This document shows, piece after piece, positions 33,058-44,271 of a DNA stretch of 64,000 nt (within the stretch, counting starts at the first letter, position 1; each line of letters starts with the position of its first letter). The stretch covers positions 83,869,621 through 83,933,620 of the forward strand of contig NC_054707.1 of the NCBI RefSeq assembly GCF_016097555.1, in the 5' to 3' direction. The DNA is from Gigantopelta aegis (lineage: Eukaryota > Mollusca > Gastropoda > Neomphalida > Peltospiridae). A program made the translations under genes and the position numbers. A model generated the notes under the pieces. That model was not told the DNA's origin and did not search any database. It worked only from the letters and a program-made list of their open reading frames with translations.

Positions 33058-33540
33058 CAGCCTCGGTGGTGTCGTGGTTAGGCCATCGGTCTACAGGCTG
33101 GTAGGTACTGGGTTTGGATCCCAGTCAAGGCATGGGATTTTTAATCCAGATACCAACTCCAAACCCTGAGTGAGTGCTCTGCAAGGCTCAATGGGTAGGT
33201 TTAAACCACTTGCACTGACCAGTGATCCATAACTGGTTCAACAAAGGCCATGGTTTGTGCTATCCTGCCTGTGGGAAGCGCAAATAAAAGATCCCTTGCT
33301 AAAGACATTTTGGTTTTTATATTTGCTATAAAGGTTACTGGTATAAAACTGATGTTGGCCGACTCAAAATTGGCATAGCTGAGCATTTTGCCTATGGCAA
33401 AAACATTTCAAAATTGCTCTAATAAATTCTTAAATTTGAAACTGCATGGTCACCAAATGGCAACAAAAAAAAGAAATGATAATAAAAAATAAAAAATAAA
33501 TAAATTCTGAGGTATTGTTAAACAAATATTCCTTCCTTTT
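33058..33540 (+). mobile_element. SINE with CCTCGGTGGTGTCGTGG head, interrupted
   Basis: Head CAGCCTCGGTGGTGTCGTGG then TTAGGCCATCGGTCTACAGG, body AATGGGTAGGTTTAAACCAC and AATAAAAGATCCCTTGCT to 33300. Unrelated AT-rich sequence fills 33301-33500, and a SINE-like tail (GAGGTATTGTTAAACAAATA TTCCTTCC) follows at about 33507-33540, so either a later insertion split the element or two fragments lie close together. Confidence 0.7.
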
Positions 33541-33639
33541 CCTCTACACATCTGGTAAGCTTGGGTACAAATGCTATAAATAGTATCGGTGATTGAAAAA
33601 ATATCTTATTGACCTATCTTATTATTAGTATGAGATGAC

Positions 33640-33970
33640 TGGAATGGATAACCCTCTTTACCGCCATCACAATAGCTGGTGTCAATAAATCAACACGCTG
33701 TCAGGTATTGTATTTATTAGCCAATAACTGAAGTCTCGTCACTGCCTGAAGATGACAAGCGACAGACACGGCACAGCGAAGGCAGCAGCCACCATGCATA
33801 CACTCTACTCTGACTGGTGTTTAGCCGGTGTTATCAGGTAGAAGACGTCAATCAGATGTACCAACGGGCTTAAATAATAACCAGCACTCACCAGATATCA
33901 TCAATCTGTTATTTATTATCATAAACCGTGCATGGCTATATGCATAAAGATGTTTAATTCATTATGTAAA
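33640..33970. other. High-complexity island, candidate regulatory DNA
   Basis: Unique sequence with TGTCAATAAATCAACACGCT, CTGACTGGTGTTTAGCCGGT and TATCATAAACCGTGCATGGC, lacking repeats and open frames. Same texture as 31270-32090. Not verified. Confidence 0.28.
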
Positions 33971-33984
33971 ATATTAATCAGTCT

Positions 33985-34705
33985 GTACATTGTTGTTTGT
34001 TTTTGGTTTGGATTTGTTTGTTTTTTGTTGTTGTCTGGGGTTTGTTAGTTGTTATTATTGTTTGTTTTGGGGGGTTTTGGGGGGGTTGGGGGCTTGGTGG
34101 TTGTTTTTGTTACTGTTTTGTAGAAGAGGGTTTGTGTAAAAAAATATACATCATGGTTTAAACATGTATTTATAGAATTTATAAATGCTTTTACACAGTC
34201 AAAATGAAACATCTGCAAGGTGAAATTGTTAGTTAAAATTTCCAGAAAAAAAGGGAATTGTAAAAATATTTATAAGCAAACTCTGCTCTGTTCATTAGCA
34301 ACATTAAGACAATAGTAAAATTGTAAATAATAAACATTAACTTCTTATCTTGGCCATGTGTTTGTGTACACTAATCAACTATTCTCAGATATTCTCAGAA
34401 AGATCTAATTTCAGAATTTTAAAAACACTGTACAAAGTATATCGGCAAATTGATTATTTGTCTTCAGATTTTATGTGTAAGTGAATATAAATATCAATCC
34501 ATGAATTTGTTTTTGTTTTTGTTTGTTTTGTTTTTTGTTTTGTTTGTTTTGTTTGTTGTTTTTTGTATGTTTTTTGGGTGGGTTTGTTTGTTTTGTTTGT
34601 TTTTAGGGGGTTTTGGGGGTGGGGTTTTTTAGGGGATTTGTTTGGGTGTGTGTTGTGTTTTTGCTAGTTTTGTTTTTTGTTGGGTTGGTGTTTAATGTTG
34701 TTATT
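33985..34705. repeat. T/G-rich low-complexity tracts with G-quadruplex motifs
   Basis: Two TTTTG-rich blocks (33985-34135 and 34505-34705) separated by ordinary AT-rich DNA. They contain dense G runs: G6, G7 and G5 at 34069-34092, and four runs of 5, 5, 4 and 4 G at 34606-34635 with loops of 4, 1 and 7. Open frames here are low-complexity artefacts. Confidence 0.85.
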
Positions 34706-35760
34706 ACAAAAAACAATTTCACTTTTGTAATTTTCCTGCAGCTGACAGAACACAATGAGTGTAACAAATCACCAACAGTGACCGTGACCTTGCTCTCTGA
34801 ACCCCTATCAAGAATCTGTGTGCCAGCGGTGATTGATCTGTTATTATTAGGTACAGGACATCACCAAGCATGCTCCCGGTCTGTACACACTGCAAACTTC
34901 ATAATGTCTTCTGATGGCCCATTCTTATTCTGGTAATACAGTCCCACACATTTCCAAGCTGATTTATATATACCATACACTCTCATTTTCAACTGGCGCT
35001 TTAGTAAAGACAAACCTGTGTTTAACAGATACAAAATGTTAGTACTGAACAGTGACTTTAGGAGACTGTAGATGACTCAATACAGGTCAGTTTGTTGAAC
35101 ATCTTACTTGGTTTAATGTTCACTACATGTTGAAATAATACAGTCAAACCACTCGTTAATTTACATTCGTCTCTCCAATTGAAGTCCTCTATATAAAAGA
35201 TCAGTTGTTCTATAAAAAGCCAGTTTTTCTGGATAGATGCTTAATACAAGTCAATTTTCAACTGCACTAAATGGTCATCAATGCAAATGCACACACCTAT
35301 TCATGCAAGTATACAAATACACACACCTATTCATGCAAGTATACAAATACAAGTCAAGGTTTTACTCTAGATTAATAATGTTCCACTGTACTCTGTGATT
35401 ACTAATGCACATGTACACACACATTCATGCAAGTACCCATACATATTCTGACATGCATACTCATAAGCACGTTTTCTTCCCCATTTTCAAAAATATACTT
35501 ATGTAAGAAATATACCCATAATTATGTTGAACTGTTTCTAAGGAGTTCAAGTGGATTCTTTTAGAATGTGCCAATATATTATACTGAAAACATATTGCTG
35601 AAACCATCATTTTAAAAGAAACACCTCATCATTTCATTAGGAAAATACTAGCTAGCATCCTCAGGAAAAGAAAGCCAAGCTAAATACAGGTACAACGTTC
35701 ATTAATGAACCAAATGGTCTGAAACTCTCTCCTTATTTCATAGTTACATTCCTCTCTCCC
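34706..35760. other. AT-rich sequence; 36-bp duplication at 35279-35350
   Basis: A short tandem duplication (CACACACCTATTCATGCAAG-type, 2 copies). Otherwise no gene recognised. Confidence 0.45.
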
Positions 35761-36400
35761 TTGTTTTATTTTTGATACCTTTCTGTACACCCCTGTGTCA
35801 TATCCCATAGCCTTTCTCCAGTGTTTTATTTTTGATACCTTTCTGTACACCCCTGTGTCATATCCCATAGCCTTTCTCCAGTGTTTTATTTTTGATATCT
35901 TTCTGTACACCCCTGTGTCATATCCCATAGCCTTTCTCCAGTGTTTTATTTTTGATACCTTTCTGTACACCCCTGTGTCATATCCCATAGCCTTTCTCCA
36001 GTGTTTTATTTTTGATACCTTTCTGTACACCCCTGTGTCATATCCCATAGCCTTTCTCCAGTGTTTTATTTTTGATACCTTTCTGTACACCCCTGTGTCA
36101 TATCCCATAGCCTTTCTCCAGTGTTTTATTTTTGATATCTTTCTGTACACCCCTGTGTCATATCCCATAGCCTTTCTCCAGTGTTTTATTTTTGATATCT
36201 TTCTGTACACCCCTGTGTCATATCCCATAGCCTTTCTCCAGTGTTTTATTTTTGATATCTTTCTCTACTCTCCAGTGCTATATTCCATACAACATATTCC
36301 TTTCTCCAGTATTTTGTGTTAGATACCTTTCTCTACACCTCTGTGCTGTATTCCATACCACATATATTAATTTCTCCAGTGTTTTTCTTGTGCTACCTTT
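35761..36400. repeat. Minisatellite, 60-bp unit, 8 near-identical copies plus decayed edge
   Basis: GTGTTTTATTTTTGATACCT then TTCTGTACACCCCTGTGTCA then TATCCCATAGCCTTTCTCCA, exactly 60 bp apart from 35761 to 36241. Copies differ only at GATACC/GATATC. From 36264 to about 36400 two to three further units remain recognisable but very diverged. Both strands stay open for 175-182 codons because the period is a multiple of 3 and the units are identical. Confidence 0.95.
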
Positions 36401-36678
36401 CCAAACAATGACCGATCATCCAGCTCCCAATCAAGCTTATTAAGTACAGGGAACCACAAACCCTGTTGCAGCTTATCTTTGAGTTGATAAGCTTATCGTG
36501 CCCAGTAAACAAAAGCAACAAAATGTAACTTTCTCCGTGCCACCGACCAGACCCACAGAGTCTCTGACATCAATTGTTGCTCATTAAGTTTTGTATATCT
36601 TGGTCCGTGGCCAAGCATCAGTGCCTGTCATCTTTTTTACCTCACTGTGATAATACTTGGGTCAGACTTCCCATTTGA
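36401..36678. other. Unique sequence
   Basis: No feature recognised. Confidence 0.4.
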
Positions 36679-36981
36679 AGGGGGCGGGGCCTAGCTCAAT
36701 AGTCATGCACTCGTCGGATGCACGATTGGTCTTGGATCGATCCCCATCAGTGGGCTCATTGGGCTATTTGTCATTCCAGTTGGTGAATCATGCCCGGGAT
36801 ATCAAAGACCATGGTATGTGCTGTCCTGTTTGTGCATATAAACAATCTCTTGCTGCTAATGAGAAAATGTAGCAGGTTTCCTCTGAAGACTATGAGTCAA
36901 ATTATCAAATGTTTGACATCCTACAGCCAATCATTACTACATCAATATGCTCTGGTGGTGGTGTTAAAACAAACTTTAATG
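36679..36981 (+). mobile_element. SINE, essentially full length
   Basis: Head GGGCGGGGCCTAGCTCAATA, B-box region CTTGGATCGATCCCCATCAG, body CATTGGGCTATTTGTCATTC and GCATATAAACAATCTCTTGC, tail AAAACAAACTTTAATG. The TTAA of the neighbouring MITE begins at its last base. Confidence 0.87.
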
Positions 36982-36985
36982 TTAA

Positions 36986-37369
36986 AGGGACATTCTTTAG
37001 TTTGCTGCAATTTTTAAGATGTTATCGACTAACCAAGACTTTTTAACAATTGTAATTAAATATCAAATATATTTTTCTGCATAAAATATTAGTGGATGTA
37101 TATTAAACGTGTTTCTGATTGTTCTAATATTTGTACTAAGTTAAATTTCATGTTATTTCCTAAAATATTATATTTTTCATACATACGAAATTATTTGAAG
37201 ACAAAATCCAGTTTGGGCTTCTTAGAAATATTAAGACGACCAGAAACACATTGAATATACAGACACTGATATTCTAAACAAGAAAATATATTTATTATGT
37301 AAGTTTAATTGTAGAAATATTTTATTAGTCGGAAACATTTTACAATGGAGCAAACTCAGAAATGTCCCT
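36986..37369. mobile_element. MITE with TTAA target duplication, second family
   Basis: 384 bp with inverted ends AGGGACATTCTTTAGTTTGC and its diverged complement (GAGCAAACTCAGAAATGTCC CT). TTAA lies immediately outside at 36982-36985 and 37370-37373. The interior is AT-rich and non-coding. It shares only the outermost AGGGACA with the 16604 MITE, so the two families were probably mobilised by related transposases. Confidence 0.85.
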
Positions 37370-37399
37370 TTAACATTTCCCATGTGGAGCGATCTCACT

Positions 37400-37480
37400 C
37401 CAGTCAGAGTAGCTCAGGGGTAGAGCAGTGTCTCGGGTCTAGGGTTCTCCAGACCAAGGACCACAGTTAGCATGCTGAGA
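37400..37480 (+). other. tRNA-like (SINE head) fragment
   Basis: AGAGTAGCTCAGGGGTAGAG then CAGTGTCTCGGGTCTAGGGT resembles a tRNA A-box region; no B box of the right form and no cloverleaf, so not a tRNA gene. Confidence 0.4.
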
Positions 37481-39032
37481 CACGCCAGAACTTGTTGTTA
37501 AACATCTAATCCATTTCATTCTTTTATGCATTTATTTTATTAACCTAAAAACTCCTCAGTAATGTTCTGAGGTGTTGATATCTATTCTGTGTTCTTCTAA
37601 CTAATAAATATCAACAGTTGTAAGTTTTTATTAATAATTGCCAGAGAATTAATGAAGTTTCTAGCCAATAATGAACATTAATCCCTTCAAAGCCATTTGG
37701 TTTGTGTAATCATTTGCAATAGAATGTGATGTTATTATAGATACTGAGTGAATATGCAACAAGTCTATTATTTGAAGTACAAATTGTACATAAACACCCA
37801 ACCTATCCTTTATGTAGGATTGGTCCCATAACCTGTCACATCTGAGTGCACATGAAGCTGAAATTCCACTTCCATTTAAGGTGACTCCATGATGGAAAAA
37901 CTTAAATTCTGTCTCAGTTAAATGAATGCACAGGTTATGCTTAAAACGTCTCTAGCCTAGCTATTAGAAACCATTGTTTATATGTAGCTTTATTTCGAGA
38001 TAAGCTACAAAGTGAGAAAAAGATTACTGCATAGCACCTGCAGATTTATGTATGCATGGTGAGCCACAGCATCTCCAGTTTGGAACATGAAAGAAAGGGA
38101 AGAGATTTTACTGACACCCCAGTACGCTGTGTTTAACCAGCAGCTGGGTTTTATACCATAAAACAAATTTCCTTTCCTTGAAAATGGTCGCAATCCACCT
38201 GCGAAGTTTGTAAATTGTTCAAACTTGACAAACATGATCACACTAAAATTATGTAAATGATCTCGTAACGTTTACGAATTACCAATAAATAGTCTTTTGA
38301 AAAGTATTTGATTCTCTCTTCATTACCATTAAGCATATCAACTTTTTTTCAACAACAACATTAATAATAAAAACTTTAGCAGTAATAAAACTGTTAACAG
38401 CATCCTTTGTAGTTTTCACATAAGTCATAGGTTTGGTCAAACTTAAAATACATAATTTACAATTCTTAATCATCATATTATTCATTATATCATTTCTGAG
38501 CCATATTATATTACTTACACAAATAAAACATGATAAAAAGAAATGAAAGCATTGTAAACAAAATTACCTACAGAAGTAATTCCTTGTCAAAAGAAGAGGT
38601 CCACTACTCAATTAATTATAGTCATTAACAACTGTCTGGGTTTTTTTTTTATGGTCATCAGGGTATGAATAAAAAAAAGTCACCCACAAACTGTGTGAAT
38701 CAGTGAAGCTGTTCAGACATAAATTTGCGGATGATTTGTTTTTTCCATACCCTGATGAATGTAGATGAAATAACAGGCAACTGTTATAATTAAATTTAAA
38801 ACATATTTATTAATAACAACACTAAAGGTGCATGTATTATTTTGATTTTTTTTTAGGGGGGAGGGGGTAGGTTCATAAAGTATACTAGTCAATAAGACAA
38901 AGCACCAATATAAAGTGACATCATCAGATAATACATTCTCTGGTGTTATTTTAACAAAGAGAAATGAACAAACTTGTTTTGTTACATATGAACCAATAGG
39001 ATGATTTTAAATTGTAATGAATATAATGGGAA
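37481..39032. other. AT-rich sequence, no gene recognised
   Basis: No tandem arrays; open frames are short and unremarkable. Confidence 0.45.
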
Positions 39033-39296
39033 TTTAATTATTCACCGGACGGATGGATTAGTCAGCCTGCACACCAATGCTATCAAAATGGTCATACTAT
39101 AATACTATATACTTTTTACTGTAAACATATATTCTTACATATTACTGACATAAAACTGATAACATTTAATTATTCACCGGACGGATGGATTAGTCAGCCT
39201 GCACACCAATGCCATCAAAATGGTCATACTATAATACTATATACTTTTTACTATAAACATATATTCTTACATATTACTGACATAAAACTGATAACA
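39033..39296. repeat. 132-bp tandem duplication
   Basis: 39033-39164 is repeated at 39165-39296 with very few changes (both start TTTAATTATTCACCGGACGG), so the duplication is recent. Confidence 0.93.
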
Positions 39297-39409
39297 TTAT
39301 TCAAGTAAAAGAAAAAACCCTGAATGATTAGAAGAAAATTATAATTTTAAGAAATTCTTCATAAATCTGAAAACAAGGAGTAACTTTAATTAAAGCAAGG
39401 GACTAAATT

Positions 39410-39487
39410 CTTTCAAAAGATTATACAGTGCAGTCATCCATATAATTCTTTCAAAAGATTATACAGTGCAGTCATCCATATAATTCT
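39410..39487. repeat. 38-bp tandem duplication
   Basis: TCTTTCAAAAGATTATACAG then TGCAGTCATCCATATAAT occurs twice in tandem. Confidence 0.85.
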
Positions 39488-40075
39488 TTTAAAAGAATAA
39501 CAAACATCGAACTTTTTTAAAAAGGATAAAAAAAAAACCCATCTTAAATGAAATGAAACAGTCACGCTCCAATATTTTTCTTCTTTTAGAAGAATAATGA
39601 ACATCCAACTCAAACCAAACATTTACACATAAACATCTGGACCAATGATAATATTTTACTAATCAAACAACCCCAAGACCAATCAATAAATATTTGAAAA
39701 AACCAGTCTCACTAACAAGCTTTACTTCTTAATCATTACTTCTTGTTTTTAACATAAACAATTAACAAAACTAAATCGTTCTAAAATCAAAAAAACATTT
39801 CGACCATTGGAAACAGGTTCCAGTAACTGAACTGTAAATCAAATCAATATTTTGGGTAAAGGTTTCATTAAGAAATAATTGTGAAATCAATAAAAAAAAT
39901 TTAAAAACATAAAAATCTGACAAAAATCTTCTTCTTTTTTAAAATCTGGATCAACCAAACTATTTTCTAAATCACCGGTCTCCAAAACTCAATCAATAAA
40001 TGTTTTTAAAAAACACCAAACAATCGCACTAAGAAATGTTAAAAACAAGTAACCACCAAACTGCAGACAACAGGT
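39488..40075. other. Very AT-rich sequence; would be intron if the next exon is real
   Basis: Low GC, no open frame of note; it lies just downstream (minus strand) of the candidate splice donor at 40086-40091. Confidence 0.4.
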
Positions 40076-40091
40076 ATGGCGAAGGACCTAC

Positions 40092-40226
40092 CTGTAGAGT
40101 GTGTGACTGAACGGCAGAGTGGGCGCTGCCTCCAGGAATACGGATCCCCAGCCTGCTGTGATGGGGAAGGCCGCAGTTTGAAGAGATGTCCGGCTGGAGC
40201 CCAGTGCCTCCATCAGTGCCACTCAT
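40092..40226 (-). CDS. Candidate first coding exon, 45 codons, ending in a splice donor
   Basis: On the minus strand an ATG at 40226 opens MSGTDGGTGLQPDISSNCGL and runs 45 codons to ...SHTLQ, where CTACAG/GTAGGT (donor 40091-40086) is a near-ideal 5' splice site in phase 0. The stretch 40092-40330 is GC- and CpG-richer (GCTCGCGTGCGGCC upstream of the ATG) than the very AT-rich DNA on both sides, as expected for a first exon and promoter. The Ser/Gly-rich start is typical of low-complexity N-termini of regulatory proteins, but I do not recognise the family. The frame upstream of the ATG is open without another Met. The opposite strand also has a 64-codon frame (40076-40270), so coding is not proven. 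Partial gene: no other exon identified. Confidence 0.35.
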
Positions 40227-40339
40227 CAATACTTTGTGCCAACAACAATAGGCCGCACGCGAGCCGCTGATCCTCACACAAGTGACACCGAGCGGTGATC
40301 TCAATTACAGCAGCGCGGTGCACCGATTTCAACACAATA

Positions 40340-41345
40340 CGCTCGCTCAACAAGGAAGGAACCGAAGATTCCCTGATTTCGTGTGCACACCACTACCAAA
40401 GATTCCTGCTTTTAGTTCACGTAATTAGCAATGAGATCTTCGTTTCGTGAACACAACAATTAAAGAATCTCTGGTTTTGTGTACTTCTTTGGTGTACGCA
40501 ACAACTGGTTTTAGTTTATGTCACAATCAAAGAATTCCTGGTTTTAGTTTATGTCACAATTAAAGAATTCCTGGTTTTAGTTTATGTCACAATTAAAGAA
40601 TTCCTGGTTTTAGTTTATGTCACAATTAAAGAATTCCTGGTTTTAGTTTATGTCACAATTAAAGAATTCCTGGTTTTAGTTTATGTCACAATCAAAGAAT
40701 TCCTGGTTTTAGGGGGAACACCAATACCAAAGATTCCTGCTTTTAGTTCACACAATTAGCACAGAGCTATTCTTTTGTGTCCATGACAATTAAAGAGTCC
40801 CTGGTTTTAGTTTATGTCACAATAAAAGATTCTTTGTTTTAGTCTATGCAATAATAAAAGATCGTTGTTATTCAACAGTCAGAGATTCCTTGTTTATCAT
40901 GTATTCAACAGTCAAAGATTCCTTGTTATTCAACAGTCAAAGATTCCTTGTTTATCATGTATTCAACCATCAAAGATTCCTTGTTTATCATGTATTTAAC
41001 AGTCAAAGATTCCTTGTTTATCCTGTATTCAACTGTCAAAGATTCCTTGTTTATCATGTATTCAACAGTCAAAGATTCCTTGTTATTCAACAGTCAAAGA
41101 TTCCTTGTTTATCATGTATTCAACCGTCAAAGATTCCTTGTTTATCTTGTATTCAACCATCAAAGATTCCTTTTTTAGCATGTATTTAACAACCAAAAGT
41201 TCTTTGATTTCTTGTATGGAACAAATAAAGATTCCTTGTTTTTGGTGTATGTAACAACAAAATGTTCCTTGGTTTCGATTTCTTTTTAACAAATTAATAA
41301 AAGATTTCCTGCTTTTATGGTATTTAACAACTGATGATATCTAGC
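40340..41345. repeat. Diverged minisatellite region, 33-bp core unit
   Basis: Two related blocks. 40504-40712 repeats AATTAAAGAATTCCTGGTTT plus TAGTTTATGTCAC exactly every 33 bp. 40870-41200 repeats CAAAGATTCCTTGTTTATCA plus TGTATTCAACAGT, with shorter versions lacking part of the unit. The shared core AAAGATTCCTGGTTTTAGT and decayed units at both edges show one old array that was re-amplified twice. It lies just upstream of the candidate exon. Confidence 0.9.
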
Positions 41346-42547
41346 TTTGGTGTAAACAGCAGACATCAAATCATGTCTTGTTGAAGTTTAGTTTTGAGAA
41401 GTTTCTGAGTGTCTCTGTGAGTTTTAATTGAACTGAATGTTGTGTCTTTGCAGAGACTGGACAAAGCCTTGATGGACAGGTTAATTAACACTGTCCTTAC
41501 TCACCACTGAAGCTAGTAGTAACTTAGAATAAACATTAGCCACCATTTCTCTTTCTTTGTACAGATATCCTTAAATCCAATAATAACTATGCTTTCAAAA
41601 TAATTTTTTTAAAAACATTGATATTAACTAGTGTTCATTTTTATCAAGTGTTTAAAATATCTGTTATTAAATTCCACATAAAATAGATGGATTAATATTT
41701 AACAAAATATATTCATATATAAATACATAGCTATGATCAAATTTTCCCCCAAAACCCCTCTATCCTTATGTTAATGAGTCAAAATACCATTTATCCATTC
41801 ACGTTTAGAAACAACTTTCCCTGCTTGAAACACATATCCTGTTCAGCCTGAGTTGAAGAAAAAGTCTTGCATCCCCCGCTCCGGTGGACCGGTTGTAAAC
41901 TGGCAGTGCCAAAGGTAGTGACGGGGAGGTGTAAAGCAGCACACTAATGATGGAGAAAAGGAATGCTGTTTGCCGGTGCCAGTTTTAACCCGGTGTGACA
42001 GGTTGATGGTAGTTGTAGCGGCACCTCCGATTGATATTAGAGACTCTCTTAGCCAAGTGACTCCTGTACATGTTCAACACAGGAAATTATTGACTGAGGG
42101 GTTTCCGTATTGACGAGAAAATACCAGCTATATGGACACAAGTCAATTGTTAATTAGGCCCTGTTTCAAGCAACAAGTCCGAAAGTCTTCAAAAGTAAAT
42201 ATTGCAGACACAAGGATTTCTCTCGGTGTGTGTCAAACATCATGCAGTCTGAAGCACATGAACACAGGAATGTTAAATACATTGTATATAAATATGTGGC
42301 ATGCACATGTAGAGTTCACTTTGTTCTTCTCGTTAATAAATATGGGTATACATATGAACCACTTGTACAGAATATCTTGTATAACAACCACCTATTTATA
42401 GTGGGCAATTCACATACATGTCCCTTAAAGGACATATATTTTATTAGGTGTCCTTTGTACACAGGTTTGTACATACATTTCTATGCAGGTTCTCCTTATA
42501 TACAGAAATATATGGTTTATATACATGGTTGTTATAAAAAATAATAT
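41346..42547. other. Unique sequence with a GC-balanced island at 41790-42130
   Basis: The island contains CGCTCCGGTGGACCGGTTGT, CGGTGCCAGTTTTAACCCGG and GCGGCACCTCCGATTGATAT; no repeat or protein frame is evident. The remaining sequence is AT-rich with short open frames. Confidence 0.3.
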
Positions 42548-42688
42548 TAGGTACAATTCAGCATTACACTATTAGCTAATGTCGGTACAATTCAGCATTA
42601 CACTATTAGCTAATGTCGGTACAATTCAGCATTACACTATTAGCTAATGTCGGTACAATTCAGCATTATACTATTAGCTAATGTCGGT
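42548..42688. repeat. Minisatellite, 34-bp unit, 4 copies
   Basis: GGTACAATTCAGCATTACAC plus TATTAGCTAATGTC, four near-identical units; ATTAGCTAAT is a 10-bp palindrome in each. Confidence 0.95.
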
Positions 42689-43084
42689 AACACTATTTTC
42701 ACAGCATTTAACACAAAATTCAATATATATACTTTTCTGTTACATCTTTTTTATCAACTTTGAATTCTTTTTTACTATCTCCTCTATAACTTGAGCATGT
42801 CTTGTCATTCATAAATTTATATATTTAAATTTTATTATAAATACAACAGGTTCTTGCAATAACTTAATGGGCTTTTATTGGGATTTGTTTTTGGTTTTTT
42901 GCCCGTTTGTTTATTTTTGTGGGTTTTTCAAAACAAAACTAATAAATCAATTTGTATTCATGAAGTGTCAGATTATTGTAAACATGGGATCAGTAAATGA
43001 AACAGCATCATGTTGCTTATTATAAGAAAATATTGCTTGAGGTTTCAGAAAAAAGTCTTAAAAGAATATGATACTACAATTAAT
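42689..43084. other. AT-rich sequence
   Basis: No feature recognised. Confidence 0.45.
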
Positions 43085-43660
43085 GTGTTCACACATCCCT
43101 AAGAAACAAGGAGAAGCCACAATTGACTGATGCCATCGACAACTGTTTGCAAAAGGCTGCCTGTCCAGTTTCACAGCATTCTGCATACCGCAAAGAGAAT
43201 AGATGGATTAATCAATAATATGATATCAGTATTATTGAAGATGACAAGCATGTTTACCAACACTTAATTACTGCTTCCATTCCTCTCAGCCGCGGAGATT
43301 GGAGAGGACACCATTGTTGGTGAATTACACTAGCTATTGCATGCCGCGCATGCACGACACTCCAGCCTGAAATTAATTCTGAGGTCATCACTCAATATTA
43401 TTGAGATTCCAACACTTTGGAAATCTTTCTGAAGGAATTCCATTGTCTGAGACGCTGCAACTTGCTGCGTAACAATGTTCCATTGTCAGCCGGCTCTGCT
43501 TGCCAGATATGTAAATACGGACCCCTGTCCGATTCTTTCCTGCAAATAATCAGCAGGATCTAATGAAATCCATACAAACTCTTTCGTCTAGCAAAAATCT
43601 TTAATTACAGCTGACATTATCAACTATTTCTTAACTCACCACTCTTATTATACTGAAGGG
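43085..43660. other. High-complexity island, candidate regulatory DNA
   Basis: Unique, GC-balanced, free of repeats, dense in TAATTA/ATTA-type cores (AATCAATAATATGATATCAG, CTGAAATTAATTCTGAGGTC, CTTTAATTACAGCTGACATT) and with CCGCGGAGATTGG and GCATGCCGCGCATGC (15-bp palindrome-like) near 43340. No plausible protein frame. The clearest candidate conserved non-coding element here, unverified. Confidence 0.33.
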
Positions 43661-44271
43661 GGAAGAGGAGCTTTTGTTAGAAGCTATTCTTGATTCCTTC
43701 TTCTTCTTCTTTTTTTTAAAGAACTGTGTTGGGGGAAAAAACCCAGCAAAACTAAAAAGAATACATGATGTCATGTCTGAAGCTGATCAATAATAAAGCA
43801 GAATGGAATGCAACTTTATTACACGTCCTGTTTCACAAGTTATCACATAATGGTCTGTGCAGACAAGAAAATAATAGCTGTTAAAGACGAATATGTGTAT
43901 TCATTTATAGCTGTCGCTCTACAACACCACTACCCAACTCACATTTATCCTGCAAATGAAATATAGTAGAAATGGGGTTTTTCAAGAGCATTGTTATTCG
44001 CTGTCCATTAGTTGTCAAATGTGTGGTAATTGCAATATGGGTTTGTAATACAAGAAGAGAAACTTGTTATGATATCTGCTAGATAGGTTATTGTTTTGAG
44101 GCAAAACAGCAAATGATCTTTTAAGCACACTTGTCATAAATGTGCTGTATTACATAAATAAATTATTAAGCTTACTTCTTATAAATATGTCTTGCTACAC
44201 TAAAAAAATGTAATTTGCATAAATGTTTTGGTCCGTATTCAGCACGGAAGAAAAGTTAAATAAAAGAAAGT
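43661..44271. other. AT-rich sequence
   Basis: No feature recognised. Confidence 0.45.

Noticed and set aside
35680-36322. 182- and 175-codon frames over the 60-bp array
   Set aside because: Both strands open over identical 60-bp units; artefact of the period.
37400-37480. tRNA gene
   Set aside because: A-box-like start but no consistent D, anticodon and T arms.
40076-40270. 64-codon Cys-rich plus-strand frame
   Set aside because: Overlaps the minus-strand candidate exon, no signal peptide or known Cys pattern, no splice support; cannot both be likely.
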